Shown piece after piece: positions 35,124-45,800 of a DNA stretch of 64,000 nt. This DNA comes from Algibacter miyuki. Lineage in GTDB: Bacteria; Bacteroidota; Bacteroidia; Flavobacteriales; Flavobacteriaceae. Numbering within the stretch: the first letter of the stretch is position 1; every line of letters starts with the position of its first letter. The notes beneath the pieces were generated by a model, which was not told the DNA's origin, searched no databases, and saw nothing but the letters and a program-made list of their open reading frames with translations. The position numbers and the translations under genes are program-made. The stretch is from NCBI RefSeq assembly GCF_042427745.1, contig NZ_JBHMFA010000001.1. One strand, written 5' to 3'.

Positions 35124-36635
35124 CTACCTCTTTATTTTTTTTGGCGTCAACATATCATAGGATAATCTATGCTCTTCCATTATATTCCCAAATTCATCAA
35201 TTAATCTAAAAATTACTTGAGGCTCATTATTTTCAGTCTTAAAAGTGAATTCACCAAAAGCTTTTAAGTCCAAACCCGGATAACCAAATAATTGATTTTT
35301 TGCATTTTTAGCTATAGCCTCAGGTCCCGGCACACCACCAAGCGATGCTGGCTCAAATTCAAAAAACTTAAACCCTGAAGGTCTTGGAATTGTAAATCCC
35401 CGTGCTCCATGCCGGTCGCCACTTATCAATAAAACCCCAAGAATATTTTCAGTTTCTATGAAGTTAAAAATTTCTTCACGTGCTAAAGTATCCCAAGTTC
35501 CCCATGAGTCTTTTCCATTCGAAATATCATCGGACCACATGGTGCCACTAGAAATAATTTTAAACGCCGCAGTAGAATTTTTCAAAATATTTTTCAACCA
35601 AGTTTGTTGTTCTAAACCCAAATATGAACCATACTGACCTCTTTTTTCAATAGTACGACAAGATCGCGTATCGAGCATGATAACTTCGACCTGACCTATT
35701 CTAGTATTAAAGTAAATTCCTTCTTCGTTATTTTCAGGATTATTCCAGTTTTCTCGCCATATGGCTCGGAGTTCATCTCTATCATTTTTAGTGAACTTCT
35801 CTGGAATGCCACTTAGGTCGTTATCAAGATAATCATGATCATCCCAACTAGCATATAAAGGAATATTAGCCGAAAGTTTCTTCCATGGTTTAGAAATATC
35901 ACGAAGTAAATAATCAGACCTATGCATACTAAAATTATTTTCCCTATCATCAACGGCAAGATCGCCCAAAAGCAACATGGCGTTTGGTTCTCTTTTTAAT
36001 ATGGCGTTAATAATGTTAGGATTATGAAGTCCTATTTTATGAAAACCAGACGCAAACGTTAATCTTATTTCATCATTTTTCAACAATTCAGGTGCTGTCT
36101 GAAAAGTCCCCTCAGCTACAATATCATCTTGTGATATTACAGCATATTTATATTTTGTTGCAGGATTCAAATCATCTAAAACCATACGTTGCGCCATACC
36201 TGCAGCAATAGGAATTACTGAATAAATATTTTGCTTATTACTGTTTAAAGCCGTTACTCTTATGTAAATCGGTAATTTATTTGATGGTCTAAGCCAAATA
36301 CTTATTCCATTCGATTTTACATCACCCAGCATAGGACCACCCATTAATTTCATCTCATTATTTAATGCAGAGGCAACAATATCTGTGTGAGTAAAATCAA
36401 TCTCGTTTCCTTCAAATAAAGCTCTAGTATCAAAATAAAACGTGCTGATGTTTTCAGGTACCGTTTCATAACTATTCAGCAGCAGGCTATCAATCTCTAA
36501 ACTTCCAACATGCGCTTGTTTCAAAGTAACATTAAAACGAGCTAAAACTGTATCCGTTGTTTGGCTATAACAATTGCTACTTAAGTAAGTCGTGGTACTA
36601 AATACGACTAGGTAGATTAATTTATTCAATCTCAT
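35124..36635 (-). CDS. PhoD-like alkaline phosphatase/phosphodiesterase, secreted
   Basis: A 503-residue secreted metallophosphatase of the PhoD-like type. A signal peptide (about 5-25, ending NCYSQ) is followed by an N-terminal fibronectin/purple-acid-phosphatase-like domain. The catalytic domain shows MLLLGDLAVDDR (Asp metal ligands), ASWDDHDYLDNDLSG, EVIMLDTRSCR and GVLLISGDRHGARGF (Asp/His ligands). Such enzymes release phosphate from esters such as phospholipids, nucleotides or wall teichoic acids. It is the last of a group with a DUF5689 lipoprotein and a TonB receptor, which suggests use of the released product. Confidence 0.87.
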   Translation of the reverse strand: MRLNKLIYLVVFSTTTYLSSNCYSQTTDTVLARFNVTLKQAHVGSLEIDSLLLNSYETVPENISTFYFDTRALFEGNEIDFTHTDIVASALNNEMKLMGGPMLGDVKSNGISIWLRPSNKLPIYIRVTALNSNKQNIYSVIPIAAGMAQRMVLDDLNPATKYKYAVISQDDIVAEGTFQTAPELLKNDEIRLTFASGFHKIGLHNPNIINAILKREPNAMLLLGDLAVDDRENNFSMHRSDYLLRDISKPWKKLSANIPLYASWDDHDYLDNDLSGIPEKFTKNDRDELRAIWRENWNNPENNEEGIYFNTRIGQVEVIMLDTRSCRTIEKRGQYGSYLGLEQQTWLKNILKNSTAAFKIISSGTMWSDDISNGKDSWGTWDTLAREEIFNFIETENILGVLLISGDRHGARGFTIPRPSGFKFFEFEPASLGGVPGPEAIAKNAKNQLFGYPGLDLKAFGEFTFKTENNEPQVIFRLIDEFGNIMEEHRLSYDMLTPKKIKR

Positions 36636-36689
36636 TTTATGCTTCTTTAGAATTTGGGTTTGTTAGGTTATGGTCTGAAATATGAAATT

Positions 36690-38123
36690 TTACTCCACAA
36701 AATCAATACTTACTTCGTCTAACTCGTAAACACCATCGAAGGTATCTTGCCCACTTCCGGTAAATTTAAACGCAATATGCATAGTTCCTGTAACACAGGA
36801 TAAATCTACGGTTCCTGAATTAAACCACGGCACAAAAGAGTCGGAATCTTTTACCACATAAGCATCGGATAACACACCCCAAGTTGCACTTGTAACGGTC
36901 GCTTCGGAACCATCCCAATCCAAAGAATATAAAACCTCCATAAAACTACTATCGGCTAAACTATTAGAGGTTTTAAATCGGAGTGTTTCACCATCTTGAG
37001 CATCTAAATTAATAGCTGGCGTTATCAACCACCCCACATTAGCATCATCGCCAGAACTCGCACACTGAAACCTTGCTGAACGCCCTAAAGACGCATTTGA
37101 AGAAGTAGAAGAATAACCTTCCCAAGCCTCAGAACCGGCTTCAATATAGTTGGTCCAACCGTTCCCGTCAATAGGTTTGTTATTGCTTTGAGATTCAAAA
37201 TCTTCATAAAATAAATTCCCTGCTCCTGAAGTCGAAGTCAAACCACAGGTTAATTCTATAGGATCGCAGCGTTCCTCATCAAATTGAATACCAGCCGAAT
37301 TATTTAAAATAAGGACATTAAAATCATCACCATAATCACGACTAAAAACACCCGTTGCACTGCCTTTTCCTTGCGGAATAATTAAAGATTTAAAATCGGA
37401 AAATGTGCTGGTTTGCATGAGTATGGAAACGCCAGAATCGCAACTTTCTAAAATGCGCAATCCATCATATTCATCGATTGATTCACTAGCGAATGTGCCT
37501 CCTAATTCAAAACGATTTAATTGCATGTTTTCTAATTGGATTAAGGTGTTTTGATCGAAATCTGTCAGATCAGTAATACTTACTACTTTAGGCTGAATTT
37601 CAACAATGTCATTGGTTCTGATAACAATGTTTTTATATTCCGAAGGCTGAATTTGTTTCACCTGAACGCCATCACCTTTTCCTATAGAAATTAAACCACT
37701 GCTTTCTCCAATGGTTAAACCTGCCATTTTTACATATACTTTTTGACCAAATTGATAAGTATCTGACAAGCTTGAGACATTTATTTCTATGCGAAATCCT
37801 AATCTAGGGTCGTTATCCGGATTGGCATCATCTATTTTATTCTGAATAATTAATTCTTCGAAAAAGTTTCCCGATGCATCGGAAGACACCACATAACCTT
37901 CAATATAAAGTTCAGAATCATCATCAATTTGAGCCGTAGCATTTCCACTATTTATCGCCTGATCGTAAAGTGATTTTATAGTTTTAAATGTGGTTATTTT
38001 CTCCTGAGGAATCACCGGATCTACGATAGAAAGATCAGGAACGCTGTAATCATCATCTTTTACACAGCTTGTGCCTACGAAAAAGGTTATTAGAAAAACG
38101 GAATATATGATATGTCTTTTCAT
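36690..38123 (-). CDS. DUF5689 surface lipoprotein with choice-of-anchor J domain
   Basis: A 477-residue predicted surface lipoprotein. A longer frame reaches 38204 but would overlap the TonB receptor gene, and the true signal is MKRHIIYSVFLITFFVGTSC, so I start at 38123. After the lipobox Cys come a DUF5689 domain (TTFKTIKSLYDQA, then LYIEGYVVSSDASGNFFEEL, resembling an OB-fold nucleic-acid-binding domain) and a C-terminal choice-of-anchor J jelly-roll (LFYEDFESQSNNKPIDGNGW, DANVGWLITPAINLDAQDGE). It lies directly after the TonB receptor in the same direction, as surface partners of such receptors do. The ligand is not known. Confidence 0.85.
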   Translation of the reverse strand: MKRHIIYSVFLITFFVGTSCVKDDDYSVPDLSIVDPVIPQEKITTFKTIKSLYDQAINSGNATAQIDDDSELYIEGYVVSSDASGNFFEELIIQNKIDDANPDNDPRLGFRIEINVSSLSDTYQFGQKVYVKMAGLTIGESSGLISIGKGDGVQVKQIQPSEYKNIVIRTNDIVEIQPKVVSITDLTDFDQNTLIQLENMQLNRFELGGTFASESIDEYDGLRILESCDSGVSILMQTSTFSDFKSLIIPQGKGSATGVFSRDYGDDFNVLILNNSAGIQFDEERCDPIELTCGLTSTSGAGNLFYEDFESQSNNKPIDGNGWTNYIEAGSEAWEGYSSTSSNASLGRSARFQCASSGDDANVGWLITPAINLDAQDGETLRFKTSNSLADSSFMEVLYSLDWDGSEATVTSATWGVLSDAYVVKDSDSFVPWFNSGTVDLSCVTGTMHIAFKFTGSGQDTFDGVYELDEVSIDFVE

Positions 38124-38152
38124 CTGTTTATACTTTAATGTTAATCCTATTT

Positions 38153-40954
38153 TTAAAATCTCACATTCAAATTCAGGAAATAAGTGGTACCACGACCATA
38201 CCAATATTTCGACCCAAAAACGGGAGTATCCAAGGCTTTATCGTTTCGTAACTCGCGATAATTGGCATTTCTGCCTTGTTCAAAACCACCCGATTTATAA
38301 ACTTCATCTAGTAAATTATTAATGCTTGCAAAAAAACCGACATAATAATCGCCTAATTTCCATGATTTTCCACCGACTAAATTTACTACCATATAATCAT
38401 TAAACCGTTCTTGTTCTAGAAGTGTTCGTGCTAAAGTTTCATCATAATCATTAAAAACATTGCCATCAAAATCGGTTGTAAAGTTTGACGATCGTGTTAA
38501 CGGACTCACATCAATATAAGTTTTACTAAAAAAATTGGCCGTAGCACCAAACCACCAATAATCAGGATCTCGATATTCAAATCCTACGGAATAAGCATTT
38601 TGTGGGCCTGAAGCGAGTTTATAATTTTTTAATTTAGACTCACCAAATTCCTTAAAACCATTAATAAAACCAGCCGCTTCAGCTTCAGCATCTGGTTCGG
38701 TAGATAGATATAAGTTAGGGTTATTATCGTAAGTAAACTGCCCCATAGCTGCAGCACCTTTCAATTTTATACTTGGTGTAACTTGAGCTTCAATACCAAA
38801 CTCGGCACCCAAATGTTTTTTTTCAATACCTTGTAAAATCTCTTGAACAAAAACCAAATTATCGCCACCAATACCATCAGCAAAAAAGAATGATATTTCG
38901 CTAGCATCCATAACTTTGGTGTAATACCCTGTAAGTTTCGCCTTGATACTTGATGAACGAAACACATAACTAGCATCGACCGAAGCCACCTTTTCTTCAG
39001 TAATATCCGGCACTATATTGTGGTTTTCTCTAGAGTTAGAAAAGGTATTTTGCAAGGTTGGTGCTCTAGTAATATATCCTGCATTAAAATCAAAAACATG
39101 CTTGCCTGATAGTTTATACGTAACCCCCGCTTTAGCTCCAAACCCTAAAAAACTGAGTTGTTCACCTTTACCAAAAGAGTTATCGGGAAATCCGCCGTTT
39201 TGATATTTTCCATCTCTTTGATATTGTGTACTTTTAGCACTTATAGATGCATAAAAATCAACTTTATTATAAGTGAATTGTGTTTGCGCATAAGCACCAA
39301 TATCATTCGCAAGAATACTGTAATGGTATTTAAATTTATCGCCCACACGCACTATTCTGTTGGGGTTTAATAAATCGTTTTGAGCTTCGTCAATATTCGT
39401 TGCAAAACCGTCGATATCTAAATAAGTTTCGGCTCCCAAAAGATCTATAACCTCTGCAAAATTATCCGAATTTAAACTTTTAAAATTCACACCAACATTA
39501 AACAGAACATGCGCATTAACATTCATATTTAAAATGGAATTCACAGTTAATTGTGTGTCGTCCACACGATCTTCATATAAGGCATAAGTAGCATTTCCAC
39601 CGTTTTGGGCTTTGGCAATATTGGCGCTATACATGGCATTCCAATCCAACTGCCCGTCTTGTTGAAAAGTTTGTAATGCTTGATATGCATACCCTAAATC
39701 GCTAGGAAAATTGCGTTCAAAATAACTCGGTAATTTTTGATAGTAACTTGCACTTGGGTTAGCGCCTTTACCTTGCGGAAAGCCATCTATAAGATCTTTT
39801 CCGTGATAATCTAATCGGCTATTACCCATTTTCCCAAATTGAAACCCGACATTGGTATTTAATTGAGTTTTACTATTTATGTCCCAGTAATGGTTAAGCA
39901 TCACGATGGGTTCGCTGACTTCCTTAATTCTCGAATTTCGTTTTTCTCCATCTTGCCACCCCCAATATTCATTGTATTTAATATCTCTTAAATCGTAAAC
40001 TTCTTGAGTATTTGGAGATGATTTTCCACGACGATTTGGTGTATAAATAGCAGAAAGGTTCAAACTATGCTGTTTATTCCATATTTTTTCAACAGAAAAG
40101 AAAAAAGAGTTTGAATTGTAACTGGTTGCATCTTGATAGCCTTCGTCTCCCCAACGCCGTCCGATAGAAAATGTGTATGCCCAATTATTTTCTAGTACAC
40201 CCGAAGCGTAGCTTGCCATAAGTCGATTGCTATAACTTCGGTTAGAAGACGAATATGTTAAACGTCCACCAGCACGAGCGTTAGAAGCACGAATATTCAT
40301 ATTTGTAGTCCCTAAAACACCACCAAAATTGTAGTTTGAAGGCACTAAACCCGATGTTAATTCTTGGTTACGTAACACATCATTCAGTCCGCCCCAATTA
40401 CTCCATTGCGGCCTGCCGTTATACGTTTTATTCATTTCGATACCATTGATTAAAACAGTACTGTTTTTGGAATCTAAGCCTCGAAGCCGGAAAAAAGATT
40501 GACTAAATTCGAAAGCTGCCGTACGCTGAAAAATATCGAGTGATGAAGCTAATAAGCCTGAAATATTATCAGCTCCGCTGGAATCGTCATTCAACTCGTC
40601 ATCGGTTAAAGTAATCACGAATAAATCGTTAGTATCAGCCGTGTTCTTTTCTAAAGTTATTCCTGAAATATCGACTATTTTGCCTTCATTAATAACGATA
40701 GGAAACCGCTTCGGAAGGTATCCCGCTTTATATATTTTTAAAACTTGTTCGCCTAAAGGCAAATCTTTATCAAATAGGAAGTCGCCTAAATCATCTGATA
40801 TCACTGAAAAATCTGTATTTTCAATAGCTATAGAAACGCCTTGAATGGGATCAAAAGTTAATTCATCTAAAACACTACCTTTTACTAAAGTTTGTTGCGC
40901 ATGGAGCGTAAATGAAAAAATTCCGAATAAAAAAATGAGGGTTATTTTATTCAT
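38153..40954 (-). CDS. TonB-dependent receptor with carboxypeptidase-like N-terminal domain
   Basis: A 933-residue outer-membrane transporter. A signal peptide (to HAQ, about 20) is followed by a carboxypeptidase-D regulatory-like domain (about 23-103, TLVKGSVLDELTFDPIQGVS), the plug (SFFRLRGLDSKNSTVLINGI, NFGGVLGTTNMNIR) and a 22-strand barrel ending in TTYFLNLNVRF. It should import a substrate with TonB-ExbBD energy. Downstream genes on the same strand (29 bases) are a DUF5689 lipoprotein and a PhoD-like phosphatase. A nuclease/phosphatase gene is divergent 42 bases away. Import of phosphate esters or nucleic-acid fragments is a reasonable inference. Confidence 0.92.
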   Translation of the reverse strand: MNKITLIFLFGIFSFTLHAQQTLVKGSVLDELTFDPIQGVSIAIENTDFSVISDDLGDFLFDKDLPLGEQVLKIYKAGYLPKRFPIVINEGKIVDISGITLEKNTADTNDLFVITLTDDELNDDSSGADNISGLLASSLDIFQRTAAFEFSQSFFRLRGLDSKNSTVLINGIEMNKTYNGRPQWSNWGGLNDVLRNQELTSGLVPSNYNFGGVLGTTNMNIRASNARAGGRLTYSSSNRSYSNRLMASYASGVLENNWAYTFSIGRRWGDEGYQDATSYNSNSFFFSVEKIWNKQHSLNLSAIYTPNRRGKSSPNTQEVYDLRDIKYNEYWGWQDGEKRNSRIKEVSEPIVMLNHYWDINSKTQLNTNVGFQFGKMGNSRLDYHGKDLIDGFPQGKGANPSASYYQKLPSYFERNFPSDLGYAYQALQTFQQDGQLDWNAMYSANIAKAQNGGNATYALYEDRVDDTQLTVNSILNMNVNAHVLFNVGVNFKSLNSDNFAEVIDLLGAETYLDIDGFATNIDEAQNDLLNPNRIVRVGDKFKYHYSILANDIGAYAQTQFTYNKVDFYASISAKSTQYQRDGKYQNGGFPDNSFGKGEQLSFLGFGAKAGVTYKLSGKHVFDFNAGYITRAPTLQNTFSNSRENHNIVPDITEEKVASVDASYVFRSSSIKAKLTGYYTKVMDASEISFFFADGIGGDNLVFVQEILQGIEKKHLGAEFGIEAQVTPSIKLKGAAAMGQFTYDNNPNLYLSTEPDAEAEAAGFINGFKEFGESKLKNYKLASGPQNAYSVGFEYRDPDYWWFGATANFFSKTYIDVSPLTRSSNFTTDFDGNVFNDYDETLARTLLEQERFNDYMVVNLVGGKSWKLGDYYVGFFASINNLLDEVYKSGGFEQGRNANYRELRNDKALDTPVFGSKYWYGRGTTYFLNLNVRF

Positions 40955-40996
40955 GTATATCTATATTTTAACTAATTTAGGAAAAACAACACTTTA

Positions 40997-42103
40997 ATGA
41001 TCAAACATTTAAATACTTTTTTTTACAAACCTGGAGCTTCTGCTTCTGTTAATTTCTATAGTTTAAAATGGGCTTTAATAATGCTGATTTTGCTTTTCAA
41101 AAATGGATATGCTCAGGAAAAAAAGTTTAAAATCCACACCGTTGCCTTCTACAATTTAGAAAATTTATTTGATACTATAAATGATCCTATAAAATTTGAT
41201 GAATATAGCCCGATAATGGAGCTAAAAACTGACAAAGCAGTGGTTTACAAACAGAAAATACGCAATATGGCGCGAGTAATTTCTGATATTGGTGTAGATG
41301 TTTCGAAAAATGCACCGAGTATTATTGGTGTTTCTGAAGTTGAAAACAAATCGGTTTTAGAAGATTTAATAAACGACCCATTGCTCGTTGATAAAGATTA
41401 CGGTATTGTGCATTACAATTCTACTGATGCACGAGGGATTGATGTGGCGTTATTGTATCAGAAAAAAGCATTTACGCCATTGCACACCAGCACCCATGAA
41501 CTGAAAATTTACGATGCCGATACTCAAAAACGGGTGTACACTAGAGAACAATTGTTGGTGAGCGGCAAACTAGAAGACGAAACCATCCATATTATAGTGA
41601 ACCATTGGCCTTCGCGACGTGGAGGTGAAGCTAAGAGTCGCCCAAAACGTGTGGCAGCCGCAAAACTCACTAAAACGCTTGTAGATTCTTTACAAGCAAT
41701 AAATCCGTATGCCAAAGTATTTATTATGGGAGATTTGAATGACAACCCCAATAATGCCAGTGTTAAAGATGTTTTAAAAGCTAAACGATCTAAAAAAGTG
41801 GGACTGAAAGGGATTTACAATCCGTATGAAAATTTCTTTAAAAACGGTATTGGGACTACCGCCTATCGCGATGCCTGGAGTTTGTTCGATCAAATTATGG
41901 TAACAAAACCTTTGTTGGAAAAAAATTATTCAACCTTTCAGTTTTATAAGGCTGGTATTTATAATAAAAATTACATCATTACTAAAAGTGGTGCTTATAA
42001 AGGCTATCCCATGCGAAGCTTTGGTTATAATGGCTTCACTAATGGATTTAGCGATCATTTTCCGGTTTATGTGTATTTGATAAAAGCAGTTATAGAAGAT
42101 TAA
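40997..42103 (+). CDS. Exported endonuclease/exonuclease/phosphatase family protein
   Basis: A 368-residue EEP superfamily hydrolase, related to the 322-residue protein at 33609 but with an N-terminal export signal. The signal is an unusually long n-region followed by hydrophobic WALIMLILLF (about 25-34), probably cut after YAQ near 40; Met29 is a possible alternative start. Active-site blocks are TVAFYNLENLFDTIND, VSEVENKSV, HYNSTDARGIDVALLY, VNHWPSRRGGE, IMGDLNDNPNN, SLFDQIM and FSDHFPVYVY. It is divergent from the TonB receptor gene, 42 bases apart, so they share a promoter region. It may degrade external nucleic acids or phosphate esters. Confidence 0.88.
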   Translation: MIKHLNTFFYKPGASASVNFYSLKWALIMLILLFKNGYAQEKKFKIHTVAFYNLENLFDTINDPIKFDEYSPIMELKTDKAVVYKQKIRNMARVISDIGVDVSKNAPSIIGVSEVENKSVLEDLINDPLLVDKDYGIVHYNSTDARGIDVALLYQKKAFTPLHTSTHELKIYDADTQKRVYTREQLLVSGKLEDETIHIIVNHWPSRRGGEAKSRPKRVAAAKLTKTLVDSLQAINPYAKVFIMGDLNDNPNNASVKDVLKAKRSKKVGLKGIYNPYENFFKNGIGTTAYRDAWSLFDQIMVTKPLLEKNYSTFQFYKAGIYNKNYIITKSGAYKGYPMRSFGYNGFTNGFSDHFPVYVYLIKAVIED

Positions 42104-42173
42104 AATAGCGCTTCACTATAAGACGAGACGTAAGACTTTTTCAACCTTCCGCTGTCTAACCTATTTTAATACA

Positions 42174-42220
42174 TAAAAAAAGACCTTTCAAATGATATAA
42201 TTTGAAAGGTCTGAATATTT
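42174..42220. terminator. Bidirectional terminator between the EEP gene and a small membrane gene
   Basis: AGACCTTTCAAAT (42181-42193) pairs with ATTTGAAAGGTCT (42200-42212), flanked by A- and T-rich runs. It serves two convergent genes. Confidence 0.85.
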
Positions 42221-42236
42221 TAAATAGCTTATTCCT

Positions 42237-42674
42237 CTATCCGATCCAAGTGCTCCAAGGAATTCTCGATAGTAATAATACTAAACCAAGACTGTAAAAT
42301 ATAGCGATGGTTTTCAATTTAGCTCTAGATGTTAATTTCTTTTTATGTTTTGAATAACCGATGGTAATTAATGCCACGGCTACGATATTTACAAATGGGT
42401 GTTCTACTAAGTAAAGTCTTGCGATAGAATTGCTCATTACTTTTCCACCAAGCTCACTCCATAATTGAAATCGAGGCGACACAAAATAAAGTACAATACC
42501 AATGGTTAATTGAATGTGTGTTACGATTAAGGTGAATAATGATTTTCTGAAATCGTTTGCTTCATACTCCTTATCTCCAGCCGTTTTTATAATGGCGTTT
42601 AGCGTTGCAATGATTAAAATAACGAAGACTAAATAAGCCCAATATGAGTGGAGTGTTAATAACGTATTGTACAT
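42237..42674 (-). CDS. Small four-helix membrane protein (cytochrome b-like)
   Basis: A 145-residue inner-membrane protein with four predicted helices (about 8-28, 46-66, 88-106 and 122-140). Histidines are placed near helix ends (LLTLHSYW, LIVTHIQLT, LVEHPFVN), which suggests haem binding. Related Bacteroidetes proteins are sometimes called cytochrome B, but the family has no proven role. It is a single gene with its own -7 element and terminator. I cannot assign a reaction. Confidence 0.72.
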   Translation of the reverse strand: MYNTLLTLHSYWAYLVFVILIIATLNAIIKTAGDKEYEANDFRKSLFTLIVTHIQLTIGIVLYFVSPRFQLWSELGGKVMSNSIARLYLVEHPFVNIVAVALITIGYSKHKKKLTSRAKLKTIAIFYSLGLVLLLSRIPWSTWIG

Positions 42675-42699
42675 AAAGATGTGTTTTTAATGATTGTTG

Positions 42700-42707
42700 C
42701 AAAAATA
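42700..42707 (-). promoter_or_regulatory. -7 element of the small membrane protein gene
   Basis: TATTTTTG on the minus strand fits TAnnTTTG and lies 25 bases before the ATG at 42674. Confidence 0.5.
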
Positions 42708-42763
42708 GTAATTTAATCTCATTTACCATTTTAAATTACGGGGATAATATTGAGTATCGTGCA

Positions 42764-42796
42764 TAAAAAAACCGCTTCGAATGAAGCGGTTTTTAA
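42764..42796 (-). terminator. Terminator of the Oar-like receptor gene
   Basis: ACCGCTTC (42771-42778), loop GAAT and GAAGCGGT (42783-42790) form an 8-bp hairpin with a 7-A/T run on each side, about 50 bases past the receptor stop. Confidence 0.85.
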
Positions 42797-42847
42797 AATT
42801 ATATTAGTTGATTGTTTCCTTTAATCTAAGAAAACCATATTCTTTGT

Positions 42848-45800
42848 TTAGAAAGAGTATTTTACACCAACTTGAAGTTTCCATGCATTTCCAAAGTAGT
42901 AATCATAATCATAAGAATCAACAGGATACTCACCACTAACTTGTGGGAAAGAGAACGTAGGTTCATTATTTCCATCTACACCTTCGAAAGTTAAAATTTG
43001 ACTATTGTTTGAGATACGATTAATTTTTTCTACACCCCATTTAGAATTTAATAGATTTCCTACATTAATGAAATCAAAAGTAAATTGTAATGTATTTGTA
43101 GATTCACCCACGTTAATATAGTACTCACGTGATAATCTTAAATCAAAACTATGTACCCAAGGATTACGTGCTGAATTTGCTTCAGCATATTCTCCTTTAT
43201 GAGAACTTAAGTAATCGTCTTGTGCCATGAAATTGAAAAAAGCATCTTCATCGGCAGTACTAACAAAATTAATATCTCCTCTATCTTTAGGAATATAAAT
43301 TAAATCTGTAGAAACACCGTCGCCATTCATATCATTTGTATAAGTATAGCTATATCCACTAGGAGAATAACCAGAATAGAATACGTTAATTAAAGTTGCC
43401 GATTTTAACGCATTATTAGACCAAGGTAATTTGTATGAAGCTGAAGCAATTGCTTTGCTAGGCACTACATACTGAGAACGTTGAAGTTCTGGTAAATGTG
43501 GTCCGTTAACAGCTTCTAAACCTGAGTATGCAGAAAATGCATTACTACCTGGCATACCAGAAATTTCTTTTGACTCAGTATAAGTATAAGCAGCCATTAA
43601 GTTTAAATCTTGTACTGGTTGTGCTTTTACAGTAATGTTTCCAATAGCACCCCATCCTTCACTAGTATTTGATAAAACGTATGCATCTTTATCTGTATAA
43701 GTAATATCAGCCTCATCAGGATAAATATATCTATTATCTGAACCTGAAAAACGATCCCATGTAGCATCTGGTTGCATTAGGTTATAGTTTTTAAGCATAA
43801 CACCATTCAACGTTTTTGTATAAATTCCTTCTACAGTAACTTGCATTGGAAAAGATGTTGGAACTTGATAATCAAATGCTAAAGATGTTTTCCATACTTG
43901 TGGCATTTTAAAATCTGTAGCTACAGCATTAACATCACTTGGTAACTCTCCGTCTTCTGGAGAAATGGTGTTTGGTAAGTTTAATCTATCGATCATTTCA
44001 CTTACATCTGTAATCATAGGACCAGCTAATCCAGCTAAAGCAGGATCTACAGAACTTACAGAACCATCAGAATTATATCTTGTATTAGCTTGGTAACTTC
44101 CTTGTACCATACCTGAATTGGTTGGCATATTTGTAAAGAATACTAATGGTAGTCTTCCAGAGAAGATACCTGTTCCTCCACGAAGTTTCATAGATTGATC
44201 TCCTTTAATATCCCATGTAAAACCAACTCTTGGTGAGAACTGAACATTAGCTTCAGGCCATTCTCCTGTATCAATACTTGTTCCTCCAAAGTCTAATGCT
44301 TTAATTGCATTATTTGTAATTAAGTTATCTTTATATTTCAAATAATCAGCACGAATACCGAAAGATAATTTGAAATTATCATTAACATTCCAATCATCTT
44401 GAGCATAAATACCTAATTGCGTAAAAGCAACCTCTGCATTTGGGTTTTCTTCACCATCATAACCATAAGTTAAAGCAAAATCTCTTGGAGCTGCTTGGTT
44501 AAGGAAGTCTTCCATACTTGCATAGCGGTAATAACCTGTACCATTTCTCATGTAAGAGTTATTAGCTAATTGGTGCTCAAAACTAACACCTCCTGTAATA
44601 GTGTGGTTGTCTAAGTAATACGTTAAGTTATTGGTAACTGTATAAGTATTGTTATTAACAGCATTATTCCAAGTAAATAACTCGTAACCAGCAGACATAT
44701 ATGGTTCGTCAATTTGATTATCAAACTCATCAAGTCCATTCATAATATCAATAAAAGGGAATGGAGAAGAATTAGTACCACGTGCATCTTGAATTTTAGA
44801 ATATGTAGCTAAAAATTGATTTGATAAGTTATCTGAAATTCTACTATTTAAATCCAATGAGACTGAATTTACAATGTTATCCATTGAATAGGTAGAGTTA
44901 GAAAACGCCATAGAGTTTTCAGAAATACGGTTCATTGATCTATTACGAGATCCTGCGTTATTAGAGTTACCATTAGTAGCATTCCACCCTTGATTTTTAA
45001 CGTAGTTATAACGTAAACTCAATTTGTGGTCATCATTAATATTCCAATCAATACGAGCAAGAAGTTTTTTGTTAGTTTCATCTGCAGGATAATCACTGTA
45101 TGATCCTGGATCATAACCATAATTATCAAGTAAGTGATTTCTAACCAATTCCATATCTGCAATACTAGTACGAGAAAGTGATAAGTCTAAATCAGCAACA
45201 CCATCTTCAGATGGTCTCCAGTTTACAACTTGACCAGGTGTTTTAACAGATTCTGCATTAACAAAAAAGAATAATTTATTTTTGATAATTGGACCTCCTA
45301 AAGTGATACCATAAGTTGTTGTAGATTCCTCATTACGTACTCCAAAATCAACACCGTTAATTTTGTTACCACGCATATCTTGGTTATTAAAGTAAGTATA
45401 AGCAGAACCTTTAAATTTATTAGTTCCCGACTTAGTAATAGCATTAATTCCACCACCAATAAAGTTTGTTTGGCGTACATCAAAAGGAGCAATTACTACT
45501 TGCACTTCTTCAATAGCATCTAAAGAAATTGGGTTTCCTCCTCCTGGAAGACTAGAACTTAATCCAAAGTTATTATTAAAGTTAGCACCATCAACAGTAA
45601 AGTTAGTTGAACGACCATCGCCTCCAGACATACTCATTCCGTTTGCATAAGGTGAAATACGAGCAATATCAGAAATACTTCTATTTACAGTTGGCATTGA
45701 AGCTAATTGCGTATTAGAAATATTAGTTACTGCACCTGTTTTTTCTGTTGAAAACTTGGTTCTTTTTGCAGTAATAACCACTTGACTTAAAGAAACGTTT

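Noticed and set aside
38124..38204. Upstream extension of the DUF5689 gene
   Set aside because: It would overlap the TonB receptor gene and spoil the lipoprotein signal that begins at the Met at 38123.
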